The translations under genes were made by a program, and so were the position numbers. Positions 44,444 through 54,011 of a stretch of DNA of 64,000 nt are shown here, piece by piece (the first letter of the stretch is position 1; each line of letters starts with the position of its first letter). The DNA comes from Prevotella sp. (GTDB lineage: Bacteria; Bacteroidota; Bacteroidia; Bacteroidales; Dysgonomonadaceae): the NCBI GenBank assembly GCA_031285625.1, contig JAITVV010000048.1:37834-101833 (forward strand), written 5' to 3'. The notes below the pieces were generated by a model that saw only the letters and a list, made by a program, of their open reading frames with translations, searched no databases and was not told where the DNA came from.

Positions 44444-44498
44444 TTGTCTAAAAAAATAGACAATATATTTTTATGTCTAATTTTTTAGACTAAATTTG
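44444..44498 (+). promoter_or_regulatory. Promoter with two palindromic operators before the GLPGLI operon
   Basis: TTGTCTA-N6-TAGACAA (44444-44463) and GTCTAA-N4-TTAGAC (44475-44490) are two perfect inverted repeats sharing the half-site TAGAC. Their centres are 29 bases apart. TAAATTTG (44491-44498), the -7 element, directly follows the second site, so both palindromes cover the -33 region. A dimeric repressor bound here would block transcription. The regulator is not identified. Confidence 0.7.
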
Positions 44499-44525
44499 CC
44501 TCATAACTTTTAAATTACTGTGAAC

Positions 44526-45404
44526 ATGAAAAGATTTATATTGTTTTTTTTATTCGTTGTTTGTTGTACATCAATGTTTTCTCAACGAGCGATAAAGGTG
44601 GTATCAAACAAAATATCAGAGGAAAAGCTTGATGAAGCAACAATTCGTTGTTATTATAAGTTTTCTCAACCTTTAATAATTGATAGGCAGACTCTACTTC
44701 AGGAAAATACTCTTACCCTTGATGTTGGAGCAAAAATTTCGCGATATTATGATGCTGCCAGGGCAATGAGGGACTCTCTATTTGGAGACTTTATGGCAAA
44801 CGGGCTTAATGCAAATACCATACAAAGCGTTACAGTACTCAAAAACACCGATATGTCAGCTTTTGACACCAGTTCAGGAACAACAACTGAATCCGGATCA
44901 AAAGGAGAAACAGCTCTACTATACAAGAATCGTCAGACTAATGAAGTAACGATTATAGAGAGAGTCGATAATACTCCGGATCGTTATAAGTGTATAGATA
45001 AAATAATACCTCAATGGAATATAGCTTCTGATACATTAACTGTATTAGGATATTTATGTCAAAAAGCAACTACCAATTTTAGGGGGCGGGCTTATGAAGC
45101 ATGGTTTACTTCTGATATTCCGGTGAATGATGGCCCATGGAAATTATATGGATTACCAGGACTTATATTAAAAGCCCAGGATTCGGAAAATCTTTTTTCT
45201 TTCGAGATTATCGGTCTCGAACAACTAAATCCATCTGTAGATATTATGATGGCTAAAAGTGATTATATCAAAGCAAGTAGAAAAGATCTGAAAAAACTAA
45301 AGAAGAAGCAATCCGGAGGAACGGCTGTCAATGTAAATGGTGGGAACGTCACTATTATTCAGAAAAAGAATAACAGTGAGTACATCTCTTTAGAAACAGA
45401 ATAA
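44526..45404 (+). CDS. GLPGLI family protein, secreted
   Basis: The 292-residue product has a signal peptide ending MFSQ|RA. The family-naming motif appears as PWKLYGLPGLILKA near residue 220, preceded by AWFTSDIPVNDGP, which is typical. The C-terminus is Lys- and Asn-rich. GLPGLI proteins occur only in Bacteroidetes, usually beside TonB-like receptors as here, and their role is unknown. A GTG lies two codons upstream; the ATG at 44526 is preferred. It is the first gene of a two-gene operon controlled by the paired palindromes upstream. Confidence 0.88.
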   Translation: MKRFILFFLFVVCCTSMFSQRAIKVVSNKISEEKLDEATIRCYYKFSQPLIIDRQTLLQENTLTLDVGAKISRYYDAARAMRDSLFGDFMANGLNANTIQSVTVLKNTDMSAFDTSSGTTTESGSKGETALLYKNRQTNEVTIIERVDNTPDRYKCIDKIIPQWNIASDTLTVLGYLCQKATTNFRGRAYEAWFTSDIPVNDGPWKLYGLPGLILKAQDSENLFSFEIIGLEQLNPSVDIMMAKSDYIKASRKDLKKLKKKQSGGTAVNVNGGNVTIIQKKNNSEYISLETE

Positions 45405-45445
45405 GCCTATCATCAAATATTTACCCAATCTATCCTGATCAGGCT

Positions 45446-48076
45446 ATGAAAAAAATCTTACTAATTGTTCTTTTCTTTATATCCGGTTTTATACAGGCTC
45501 AGATCATTATCAGAGGTATTGTAATTGATAAAGATCAAAAGCCTGTATCAGATCTTAATATCACTATTCAGGAAAAATCAAAACTTATAACCCTGGGGTA
45601 TGTGATGACTGATGACAATGGAAGGTATAAACTTGAATATAAAGGGAAGAATGATAGTATTGTGATAACTATCTCCGGGTTTAATGTAAAGAAACAGTCA
45701 AAAACAATAGCAGCCCATAATCAGAATGTTGATTTTATAGTAAAAAATGAATCTATTGTTCTCAATGAAGTAAAAATAAACCCTCCTAAAATAAGGCAGA
45801 GTGGAGATACTCTCAATTACTTAGTTGATGTTTTTTCAGATGCTAATGACAGGACGATAGGCGATGTCCTGAAGAAAATGCCGGGAATAAAGGTGCAGGA
45901 TGATGGAGCCATCCTCTACCAGAACAGACCTATCAATAAATTTTATATAGAAAACGCTGATTTGCTGCAAGGCCGTTATGGTATAGCTACAAATAATATT
46001 GAGGCAAAGGATGTTTCCACAGTACAGGTGATGGAGAATCATCAACCTATAAAAGCTCTTAAAGATAAAGAGTTTTCAGAAGATGCTGCCATTAATCTCA
46101 GATTGAAAGATTCGGCAAAGGGTGCTGTCATAGCAAATGCTCAAGTGGGGGTTGGAGCTTCCCCTTTGCTATGGAACAACGAGTTGACAAGTATGTATAT
46201 TGCTAAAAAGAAGCAAAATATAACGACTTACAAAAGTAATAATTCAGGAGATGATACAACCCGTGAGCTAAACTCTTTTTATTCTGGTGATGCATCGCAA
46301 ACCAAGAATAAAGATATATTAAATGTACAAAGCCCGGCTTCTCCGTCCATCAGTGAGAAACGCTATCTGGATAATCAGGCTAACATTTTATCCTTTAATA
46401 ATTTATGGACCCTGAAAAATGACTATCAGCTAACTGCTAATGTGAGTTATCTGAACGACCTACAGCAAAAGAGTAGTCATTCATGTACAGAATATTATTT
46501 ACCAGGAGACAGCGCGTGGAGAATAGATGAGTTACTCAGTTCCAGATTGAGAAAAGAAAGAGTAAAAGCAGATATACAATTAAACGCAAATAAAGATAAA
46601 TTTTATTTAAATAACCTGTTGAAAATGGATGGAATATGGGATCGGGAACGAGGCGACGCTATTTCGGAGGATAGTGTTTATCAATATTTGAAGAAGCCGA
46701 CCTATAATATAAGTAACACTTTTAATATGGTAAAAACTGGTGAGAAATATACTTGGAATCTTTACTCTTTTAATGCTTATAATACATCTTCACAAACATT
46801 ACATATACAACCTGTATTGTATGAACAGTTATTTGAAGATCCCCCTACTCTATTCAAAATGGTTCAAAATGTTGAACAAGGTAACTTCTCTTCTTACAAT
46901 AGATTTTCCATAGGATTAGGAAAAGGCTCATTCAAACAGGATTATACCTTGGGCTTCCGGGCTGATATTCAGAATATAAAATCGGAATTAGGCACTCATA
47001 AGGTAAGTGACATCGCGGATTCTTTAAAAAATAATATACAACAGAATAAATTTGAGTGGGTATTTACGCCTAATTATACCTATGCTAAAGGCCATAAACT
47101 AAATATTTCATTAACATTACCGCTTCGTTTTATTGTCTTGAACACGACAAATAAAATAAACGATAATAAAACAAATAAAAGTTATTTATATTTCAACCCT
47201 ACACTATTCTTACATTACAAACTATCAGGTCATTGGACTTCGTATCTGAATTACAGATATAATAATTCTCTGGGGGAAATTGATCAGATTTACACAGGCT
47301 ATATAATGTCATCATATCGCAATCTTTTACGTAATGACAATAGTCTCTTTAAGCTGCAAACGCATAATGTAACTCTTTCTTTAGGTTATAGAAATCCGAT
47401 TACTACATTATTTGCAATGACCAATATCAGCTATTTCAATAATAGAGCAAACCTTTTGTATGACTATAATTATCAAGGAATACTCAGGGTTCGATCTACC
47501 ATAAATATCCCTAACACTATACAGGGGGGTAATGTAGATCTTCATACAAGCAAAGATATAGAATCACTGAATTCAACATTATTTTTAGGTGGTAATTATA
47601 CTATCAGTAGCTCCTCTCAGATTAATATGGGAGAACTCATCAATTATACTAACCAAAGCTTTTCCGTCTCGCCACGTATTTTGACAAAAATAAATTCAAT
47701 AGCAAGTGTACAGTATGAATTCAGATATTCCCAGAGTATGAGTAAAGTAAAAAATGAAGATAAAAAACTGGATCCCATACGATCGATTGTTCAAAATGTA
47801 CAATTGAATCTCTTCCCTACAAAAGGACTCACCGTAAACTTGAAATACGAGAATTTTTATAACAATGCTATTCTTTCCGGTAGCCGTTCGATGTCATTTG
47901 GTGATATAAGTATGAAATACAAATGGAAACAGGCAGAACTGATACTTGATTATACAAATATATTTAACTCAGGAGAGTTTGTGTCAGCATCATATAATGA
48001 TGTCAGCCGCTACTATTCTTCATATAAATTACGCCCAGCTGAAATACTACTTAAAATACGCTTCAAGGTGAAGTAG
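45446..48076 (+). CDS. TonB-dependent-receptor-like outer-membrane protein with carboxypeptidase-regulatory-like N-domain
   Basis: The 876-residue product has a signal peptide ending IQAQ and then a beta-sandwich (about 20-105, RGIVIDKDQKPVSDLNITIQ, DDNGRYKLEY) of the carboxypeptidase-regulatory-like kind. A plug-like region follows (GDVLKKMPGIKVQDDGAILYQ, FYIENADLLQGRYG) and then a long beta-barrel. A TonB box is not evident. Such proteins occur beside GLPGLI genes in Bacteroidetes. The ligand is unknown. It lies 41 bases after the GLPGLI gene in the same operon, and an AraC regulator follows. Confidence 0.85.
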   Translation: MKKILLIVLFFISGFIQAQIIIRGIVIDKDQKPVSDLNITIQEKSKLITLGYVMTDDNGRYKLEYKGKNDSIVITISGFNVKKQSKTIAAHNQNVDFIVKNESIVLNEVKINPPKIRQSGDTLNYLVDVFSDANDRTIGDVLKKMPGIKVQDDGAILYQNRPINKFYIENADLLQGRYGIATNNIEAKDVSTVQVMENHQPIKALKDKEFSEDAAINLRLKDSAKGAVIANAQVGVGASPLLWNNELTSMYIAKKKQNITTYKSNNSGDDTTRELNSFYSGDASQTKNKDILNVQSPASPSISEKRYLDNQANILSFNNLWTLKNDYQLTANVSYLNDLQQKSSHSCTEYYLPGDSAWRIDELLSSRLRKERVKADIQLNANKDKFYLNNLLKMDGIWDRERGDAISEDSVYQYLKKPTYNISNTFNMVKTGEKYTWNLYSFNAYNTSSQTLHIQPVLYEQLFEDPPTLFKMVQNVEQGNFSSYNRFSIGLGKGSFKQDYTLGFRADIQNIKSELGTHKVSDIADSLKNNIQQNKFEWVFTPNYTYAKGHKLNISLTLPLRFIVLNTTNKINDNKTNKSYLYFNPTLFLHYKLSGHWTSYLNYRYNNSLGEIDQIYTGYIMSSYRNLLRNDNSLFKLQTHNVTLSLGYRNPITTLFAMTNISYFNNRANLLYDYNYQGILRVRSTINIPNTIQGGNVDLHTSKDIESLNSTLFLGGNYTISSSSQINMGELINYTNQSFSVSPRILTKINSIASVQYEFRYSQSMSKVKNEDKKLDPIRSIVQNVQLNLFPTKGLTVNLKYENFYNNAILSGSRSMSFGDISMKYKWKQAELILDYTNIFNSGEFVSASYNDVSRYYSSYKLRPAEILLKIRFKVK

Positions 48077-48183
48077 GTTAATGGATATTTGACCCTTATT
48101 TAGAAAAAAAGGAAAAAAAAGCACTATATAACATAAATGTTATACCAAAAGTCTACTAATTTTCACTCATAAAAAAATAGTTA

Positions 48184-48191
48184 TATATTTG
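48184..48191 (+). promoter_or_regulatory. Bacteroidetes -7 element TATATTTG
   Basis: TATATTTG lies 28 bases before the ATG of the second AraC gene. Confidence 0.5.
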
Positions 48192-48219
48192 TATTCGATA
48201 AGAGGAATTATATCTTTTG

Positions 48220-49113
48220 ATGAAAAGCAAAGGGCAAATATACCTTAAAAAAGATAGGCTACAAAAGGAAAAGAGAGAAACTGAGTATTCGTTAGAGGAC
48301 GATTTTAAATTATTCAGCAATGCCTCCTCTATTCCAATCCCAAACACGCCATTTTATACGTCTTTTGGTATAATGGGTATATGTAAAAACGGAAATGTGA
48401 CAATTGGTACACACCAACAAGAACATCGCTTTGTAAAGGGTGAGTTGATGGTGATATTGCCAAAACAAACATTTTTCTTAAAGGAACAAAGTAATGATTT
48501 TTTAATGGATTATTTTATTCTGTCTCAGCCTATCATAGATGATGTTCTTAGTGGAGTATCGCGTCTTTCGCCGCTTTTTTTTATACATATGCGAAAGAAA
48601 ATGTTTTACAAGTTGGATAAAGATGAAACATACAGATACTCTGAATATTATAATCTAATGAATAATAGACTCTTGTCCGCAGATTGCATTTTTCAACGAG
48701 AATATATAGTGAGTGTGTTGAGGCTTTTTTATCTTGATCTTTATAATAGTTTCAAAAACAGTATAATGTCGATAAACTCGGCCCCTGACTCCAGAAAAGA
48801 GAAGTTAGCATATAAATTTTTTCTTTTGATTTTGAAACACTATAAAGAAAAACGGGACATTACGTTCTATGCAGATCAATTATCTATTACGCCTAAATAT
48901 TTATCTAAGGTCATAAAAGAGGTAAGTGGCAGATCTGCTAAAGATTGGGTGGTAGAATATATACTATTGGAAATAAAATCATTATTAAATAATACATCAC
49001 TAAACATACAAGAGATCACTATTGAAACGAATTTTTCGAATCAGGCTTCACTGGGACGTTTTTTTAAAAAACATACAGGTATATCCCCTTCCCAATATAG
49101 AGAAGCAAATTAA
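48220..49113 (+). CDS. AraC-family transcriptional regulator
   Basis: The 297-residue product has a C-terminal AraC DNA-binding domain: YADQLSITPKYLSKVIKEVSGRSAKDWVVEYIL, then ITIETNFSNQASLGRFFKKHTGISPSQYR. The N-terminal region contains a cupin-like stretch (GNVTIGTHQQEHRFVKGELMVILPKQTFFL). A TTG codon directly before the ATG was discarded. It follows the GLPGLI/TonB-like operon by 143 bases with its own -7 element. It may regulate that operon, but AraC sites are usually direct repeats, so it need not be the palindrome-binding protein. Confidence 0.88.
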   Translation: MKSKGQIYLKKDRLQKEKRETEYSLEDDFKLFSNASSIPIPNTPFYTSFGIMGICKNGNVTIGTHQQEHRFVKGELMVILPKQTFFLKEQSNDFLMDYFILSQPIIDDVLSGVSRLSPLFFIHMRKKMFYKLDKDETYRYSEYYNLMNNRLLSADCIFQREYIVSVLRLFYLDLYNSFKNSIMSINSAPDSRKEKLAYKFFLLILKHYKEKRDITFYADQLSITPKYLSKVIKEVSGRSAKDWVVEYILLEIKSLLNNTSLNIQEITIETNFSNQASLGRFFKKHTGISPSQYREAN

Positions 49114-49180
49114 TGATAGAGTAAATATAGTTAGGTAAAACACTTGTTAAAAAAGGAAAAAATATATCAACTAAATATTG

Positions 49181-49250
49181 TGTAGTTTTGTAAAGTTTGT
49201 GTTAAGGTTAGGGTCCTGTAAGTCGTGAGACTTGGCAGGATCTTTTTTCT
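49181..49250 (+). ncRNA. Small RNA candidate, copy 3 of a three-member family
   Basis: The block 49181-49208 is identical to those at 12952 and 25107 (complement) and includes TAGTTTTG (49183-49190). The following hairpin pairs GGTCCTG (49212-49218) with CAGGATC (49236-49242) and AGTC (49221-49224) with GACT (49229-49232) around a GTGA loop, then six T. This is the best-paired terminator of the three. The predicted RNA is about 55 nt. Confidence 0.62.
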
Positions 49251-49280
49251 AAGTATTTTCTTGGAATTTTACGGTAAATA

Positions 49281-49304
49281 AAAAAGGGCCATAAGCCCTT
49301 TTTT
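49281..49304. terminator. Perfect hairpin terminator
   Basis: AAAAAGGGC (49281-49289) pairs with GCCCTTTTT (49295-49303) around 5 nt. It stands 31 bases after the small-RNA terminator and works on either strand. Which transcript it ends is not clear. Confidence 0.8.
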
Positions 49305-49384
49305 GTTAAACTATATTGAATCTTGTAACTTTCAAGCAAAGGTACCCCATTTGACAATTTTTACTATATTTGTTTTATTCAATA

Positions 49385-49453
49385 ATGACTGGCAACTATC
49401 TTTTCTTCTCAAAAGAAGAACTTGATCAAAGCCAAAATTTAAATTTACAATGA
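49385..49453 (+). CDS. Possible 22-codon upstream ORF coupled to the next gene
   Basis: An ATG at 49385 opens a 22-codon frame (begins MTGNYLFFSKEELD) whose TGA overlaps the ATG of the secreted-protein gene as ATGA at 49450-49453. TATATTTG at 49365-49372 lies just upstream, so it would be the first frame on the transcript. The overlap suggests translational coupling. It could also be chance. Confidence 0.35.
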   Translation: MTGNYLFFSKEELDQSQNLNLQ

Positions 49454-49956
49454 AATATATTCTGATTATAATCTGCCTATTAGGCATGTTTAAAAATACT
49501 TATGCGCAAAATGTAATTAAGGAAGACCTGCTCAAATACGAACAAGTATATGATTATCTAAAAAAAGATTCAACCATAAATAATCATAGTTTTTCTGTTT
49601 CGGATACCTTAGTATTTATGGAAAAAAGTTTGTTCTGGAAGTTTTTTCAGCAAAAAGACGAAACATCGCTAGAATGCCTCAATCGTATAGATAGTATTGA
49701 TCAACAGGAAAGGTTTACCAGAATATATTCGAGCGAATTAGCAAATAGATTCAGTTCTGATACAGGAAAATCAAATCTCTATTTTTCAAAAGTTTCAGAG
49801 AATATATTGTTTGCAGAGTATTTTTATCGCTTTGGGATGACTCCGGGTGGAGTGAATTTATCAGGTAAATTTAATGCAGGTTGCCGTTATTTGTTTGTCT
49901 TCGATGAGAACAATAATATTCAAGATGTTTTAAGGCAATTTATAGCTTATAAATAA
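49450..49956 (+). CDS. Small secreted protein of unknown function
   Basis: The 168-residue product has a signal peptide ending TYAQ|NV. The mature 148 residues are mostly charged and helical, with SLFWKFFQQKDET and GMTPGGVNLSGKFNAGCRYLFVFDENNNI toward the end. I do not recognise a domain. The gene stands alone behind a -7 element at 49365-49372 and a possible coupled leader frame. Confidence 0.7.
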   Translation: MKYILIIICLLGMFKNTYAQNVIKEDLLKYEQVYDYLKKDSTINNHSFSVSDTLVFMEKSLFWKFFQQKDETSLECLNRIDSIDQQERFTRIYSSELANRFSSDTGKSNLYFSKVSENILFAEYFYRFGMTPGGVNLSGKFNAGCRYLFVFDENNNIQDVLRQFIAYK

Positions 49957-50072
49957 GCTTAATTCAGAGTAGTACAATACTTTTTTAGCTAGTCTTTTGA
50001 GAGGGTGTTTTTTCCTGACTCATATTAGAAATCTTCAATATGAATTTAAAACAGGAGTTGCTTTTCTATTTT

Positions 50073-50306
50073 TTAGCTTTCGACTAATGATATAAAATCA
50101 TTGAATTTAAGAATAACATCCGGGTATTCTTTGTCTTTTACATAATAAGAAATTTTCACTTCCTTTTTACTAAAATCAAAGTCCAGATCGGACAGATTAA
50201 GTGTTATTTCTTTATCAGATTGTGAGTCAATATTTTTTATTAATCTCTCTCTAATTCTTTGCGAATTCGAAATTCCCTCTTTGAACGTAAGAAGCGTTTT
50301 GCTCAT
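50073..50306 (-). CDS. Small cytosolic protein of unknown function (77 aa)
   Basis: The 77-residue product is highly charged, without signal peptide or Cys: MSKTLLTFKEGISNSQRI at the N-terminus and a beta-like C-terminal part (KKEVKISYYVKDKE). A minus-strand TATCTTTG at 50348-50341 lies about 35 bases upstream, which supports a real gene. No other annotated feature overlaps. The function is not known. Confidence 0.6.
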   Translation of the reverse strand: MSKTLLTFKEGISNSQRIRERLIKNIDSQSDKEITLNLSDLDFDFSKKEVKISYYVKDKEYPDVILKFNDFISLVES

Positions 50307-50340
50307 CGTTTATCGTTTTATTGAATTAACCAGTCTTCGG

Positions 50341-50348
50341 CAAAGATA
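50341..50348 (-). promoter_or_regulatory. Bacteroidetes -7 element TATCTTTG
   Basis: The minus-strand TATCTTTG lies 34 bases upstream of the 77-residue gene. Confidence 0.45.
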
Positions 50349-50520
50349 ATTTTTTAATATAAAAATCAATAAAAACATCTTAATTAGTTATTAACAGAAG
50401 TGTAATTTTTTTTTATGATGGTCTAATGCAATTGAAAAAACATAAAATATTTGCTTCACTTAAAAAATACGTTTATAATTGCGTAACTAATTATATATCC
50501 AATTACCAAAATATCTAAAT

Positions 50521-51477
50521 ATGGATTTTTTCAATCAAACAGGCCAAATGGCTATAGGAAGCAGACTAAGAATGTTAAGTGATAAAATAACAGAAGATAC
50601 CTCTTTAGTTTATAAGCTTTATGGAGTCGAGTTAAAAGCAAAATGGTTTCCCGTTTTCTTTATTTTATCAAAAGGAGAACCGAAAACCATTACATCTATC
50701 GCTAAAGAGATAGGACATTCACACCCTTCAGTTAGCAATATTATAAAAGAAATGTCTGCCAAAGGCCTTGTAGAAGAGCATAAAGATCAGGCTGATGGAA
50801 GGAAAAATGTAATTTCTCTTTCTCCAAAAGGAAAAACCTCTGCTAAAAAATTAGTAGATCAGTATGTTGATGTAACTGCAGCTATCGATAATATTTCCAA
50901 ACAGACCAAGTATGACCTATGGAAAGCCATTGAAGAATGGGAATTCCTTCTGTCAGAGAAACCTCTTTTCAAAAGAGTCACAGAAGAAAAGAAAGCAAGA
51001 GAAAGCAAGCATGTGAAAATAGTTGATTATAAACCTGATTACCAATCTATATTCAAGGCTTTAAATGAGGAGTGGATCAAAACAGACTTTGAGATGGAAG
51101 AAGTGGATCATAAAGCATTAGACAATCCTCAGGAATATATTATCCAAAACGGAGGGTATATCTTTGTGGCTTTATACAAAGATGAACCGGTTGGAGTTTG
51201 TGCTTTGATTAAGATGACGGATGGGCATTACGATTACGAATTAGCAAAAATGGCTGTCAGCCCTAAAGTTCAGGGGAAAAATATAGGGTTCATTCTGGGA
51301 CAAGCGGCTTTAGAAAAGGCAACAAAATTAGGAGCATCCAAAATTTATTTAGAGAGCAATACAATCCTAAAACCTGCAATTAATCTTTATCAAAAATTAG
51401 GTTTTCAAAAAATAGCAGGACATGCTACTCCATACAAACGCTGCAACATACAGATGGAACTAATATTAAACAAATAA
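50521..51477 (+). CDS. MarR-GNAT fusion protein
   Basis: The 318-residue product has a MarR-type winged helix in residues 1-150 (FFILSKGEPKTITSIAKEIGHSHPSVSNIIKEMSAKGLVEEH, wing DQADGRKNVI). A GNAT domain follows in residues 165-318 (LAKMAVSPKVQGKNIGFILGQAALEKA, LYQKLGFQKI). This HTH-GNAT architecture is known from many bacteria. The acetyltransferase half may modify a small molecule or protein that the HTH half responds to, but no substrate is known for this one. It is a single gene ended by a strong terminator. Confidence 0.9.
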   Translation: MDFFNQTGQMAIGSRLRMLSDKITEDTSLVYKLYGVELKAKWFPVFFILSKGEPKTITSIAKEIGHSHPSVSNIIKEMSAKGLVEEHKDQADGRKNVISLSPKGKTSAKKLVDQYVDVTAAIDNISKQTKYDLWKAIEEWEFLLSEKPLFKRVTEEKKARESKHVKIVDYKPDYQSIFKALNEEWIKTDFEMEEVDHKALDNPQEYIIQNGGYIFVALYKDEPVGVCALIKMTDGHYDYELAKMAVSPKVQGKNIGFILGQAALEKATKLGASKIYLESNTILKPAINLYQKLGFQKIAGHATPYKRCNIQMELILNK

Positions 51478-51528
51478 ATAGTAGTCATTAAGGCAAATAT
51501 TCTTTCTTACAAATAGCTTATATACCAT

Positions 51529-51557
51529 AAAAAGAGTCCTTTAAAGGACTCTTTTTT
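51529..51557. terminator. Bidirectional terminator
   Basis: A 28-bp palindrome (51529-51542 with 51543-51556; arms AAAAAGAGTCCTTT) ends the MarR-GNAT gene on plus and, at its edge, the TonB receptor on minus. Confidence 0.88.
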
Positions 51558-53973
51558 AACTATTAAATGGAATGCGTATAAAAACTTGGATATTACGCCC
51601 CTGTTCAGGAATATTCAAACGGCGATATAAGCTCATATGATTAAGATATCGTGTGTCAAATATATTTTTCACCTGCATATTTATATCTAAAGAACATTTT
51701 CGATTGATTTTATAAATTATTCCTGCGCTCAGATTGAATAGATTTGTTCCTTTCGTCTTTTCTTCACCAAAACCCACACAGTTCTGGTCAGCATACCACT
51801 GATGAGAAACCGAGATCTGATAATAACTGATATCTCTATGGCTTCGGGTATTGTCAGAGAATTTAATTTCGTTCATCATCGTAAACGGAGGCGTAAACGG
51901 TAATGGTTTATCGCCATCGATATTTCGGTTCAAAACGATGCTTCCTGATGTCATTAATTGTAGTTTTTTTACAGGACGCCACGATATTTTATACTCTCCA
52001 CCACCATATATAGCTTCAGCTTCGGAGTATTTATAAGGTTGTTCTTCATACAATTCAATCGCCGGTTCAGCAATGGGTTGCAAAAAAATGAAGTTGGAAT
52101 AATATGTAAGAAACGGATTAAACAATATATCTAACTTAGAATCGTTCACATAGTGTGCTTCAAAATCGATAGTATATCCATGCTCAGCTTTCAGATTTGG
52201 GTCTCCGATTTCATAACGGAAGGCGGCATGATGTACTCCGTTGGCAGCTAATTCATTAGCCGAAGGTAAACGCAGGCTTTTTGCCAGATTTAGTTTGAGT
52301 GATAGGTATCCGTTAGCATCAATATCAGGTAGATATTGTCCTGATATACCCCCCGAAAAGCTTCCGAAATTTCGGTTTACATCATAAGCCCTCTGTGCAT
52401 ACTGTTGTATAATAGAAGATTCGTAGCCTTCTTCTTGTAGATGTTCGGCCAATATATTATCATAGAATCCGGTAATATCAGTGTGTGCCAGATCATAACG
52501 TACTCCCGCTTGAAATTTCCAAGTTTCTACCGGCTCATAAATATTTACAAAAGCCAAACCTCCGGATACCTGGTTGTAACGGGGTAGGAAATATTCAAAC
52601 CCACCCACTCTATTTTGTTGATATTCAATATTAGCACTAATTGCTTTTTTCCAATTCTTATCTTCGTCCAGACTCAAACGTATATTTGATGAATAAGTTT
52701 GTAGTTTGAAGTCAACGGACAGATCATTGCTTGTATCGGGAGCTGGCTGACCTTCATAATGTTCGTGAAAGTGTTCAAATTCTTTACGATGATTATTTTG
52801 ATAACCAGTATTTATAGTTAATCGTGATGCTGAAGTTTTCCATTCTGTAATATTTGAAACCGAAAAATGATTTGAAGTAGAATAGGGCATACCTATATTG
52901 CTATGAGATGTATCCGGGCTATCGTGGTCATGATCGTGGTCATGATCATCTTCACCATGTTCGTGGTCATGATCATGCTCTAGTTCAAATAGTCCGGTCT
53001 TCTGATAATTATTACTTACAGTAAAAAGTGTGGTTACATTGCTTTTTCTGTATCCGATTGCACCTGAAATACTTTGCTCTTTTCCTGCAGTATTTGGCAC
53101 ACGCTTATTAGTTAGAGCTATATCTTCATCCTGATATGAGACTCTATCTGTTGGTACCCGATAATCGTTGTATTCCATAAAACGATACGAACCTCTTATA
53201 TACCAGTTATTATTATGCCAGTCAGCCTTAAATGCTGAACCCAATTGGTCATTATTGGATGCTCCCCACAAAACCGCCTCACCTGTAATCTGCGGATATT
53301 TATTCGGAAAGCTAAATGGAGTGATTTCAAGAGCTGCTATATTAGATGTTCCTAATAATAGGGCATAAGACCCCTTATGTATAGTAGCACTCTCTATATC
53401 AAATAGATTTGTTTCTAATCCATGATCTGCTCCCCATTGCTGGTTTTGCTGTATTACCCCCCCACTAATTACACTTACTCTGTTGGAACTAACTCCCCTG
53501 ATTACCGGTTTTGCTACTCCGGCACCTATGTTCATTGTTGCTGCTCCAGGCAGGTTGTTCAATACCCGCAGAAAATTTGCATCAGGATTATCTCTTTCCG
53601 GTCCTCTGATAATTTCTGTTTTTGTTACAGCTATATTTGTTTTTACTTCAACTTCTTTGAGAGCTATATCAGTTGGAGTGAGTTTTATATCGAATTGTTT
53701 ATCAGAATTTAGGCTGATATCAATTATCTCATTTCTATAACCAATATAATTGATTAACAGTGTATAGTTTCCCTCTCTTAAATGACATAATTCATAATGT
53801 CCTATGCTATCGGTAAATGTTCCTACCGAAGAATTACGGATTGATATCCCTGCTGAGGGTATACCCACCCCGGTATTTTTATCAGTTATAGTACCTGAAA
53901 TAGTATATGTTTGTTGTGCCTGTAAAAATATAAAAGAGACAGTGAATAGAATGAGAATGGCTATTTTTTTCAT
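51556..53973 (-). CDS. TonB-dependent receptor with His-rich loop, probable zinc uptake
   Basis: The 805-residue product has a signal peptide (FLQAQ), a carboxypeptidase-regulatory-like domain (SGTITDKNTGVGIPSAGISI), a plug (NLPGAATMNIGAGVAKPVIRG, RVSVISGGVIQQNQQWGADHG) and a barrel. An extracellular loop near residues 330-355 has an extreme His/Asp run (HDHDHEHGEDDHDHDHDHD), and a second, EHFHEHYEG, comes later. ZnuD-type zinc receptors carry such loops. The Fur-family gene directly upstream (38-base gap, same strand) supports metal regulation. It imports metal across the outer membrane using TonB; zinc is the most likely ligand (inference). Confidence 0.88.
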   Translation of the reverse strand: MKKIAILILFTVSFIFLQAQQTYTISGTITDKNTGVGIPSAGISIRNSSVGTFTDSIGHYELCHLREGNYTLLINYIGYRNEIIDISLNSDKQFDIKLTPTDIALKEVEVKTNIAVTKTEIIRGPERDNPDANFLRVLNNLPGAATMNIGAGVAKPVIRGVSSNRVSVISGGVIQQNQQWGADHGLETNLFDIESATIHKGSYALLLGTSNIAALEITPFSFPNKYPQITGEAVLWGASNNDQLGSAFKADWHNNNWYIRGSYRFMEYNDYRVPTDRVSYQDEDIALTNKRVPNTAGKEQSISGAIGYRKSNVTTLFTVSNNYQKTGLFELEHDHDHEHGEDDHDHDHDHDSPDTSHSNIGMPYSTSNHFSVSNITEWKTSASRLTINTGYQNNHRKEFEHFHEHYEGQPAPDTSNDLSVDFKLQTYSSNIRLSLDEDKNWKKAISANIEYQQNRVGGFEYFLPRYNQVSGGLAFVNIYEPVETWKFQAGVRYDLAHTDITGFYDNILAEHLQEEGYESSIIQQYAQRAYDVNRNFGSFSGGISGQYLPDIDANGYLSLKLNLAKSLRLPSANELAANGVHHAAFRYEIGDPNLKAEHGYTIDFEAHYVNDSKLDILFNPFLTYYSNFIFLQPIAEPAIELYEEQPYKYSEAEAIYGGGEYKISWRPVKKLQLMTSGSIVLNRNIDGDKPLPFTPPFTMMNEIKFSDNTRSHRDISYYQISVSHQWYADQNCVGFGEEKTKGTNLFNLSAGIIYKINRKCSLDINMQVKNIFDTRYLNHMSLYRRLNIPEQGRNIQVFIRIPFNS

Positions 53974-54011
53974 TTACAATTATTATTACAAAAATGATGG
54001 GGAATTCTGAA

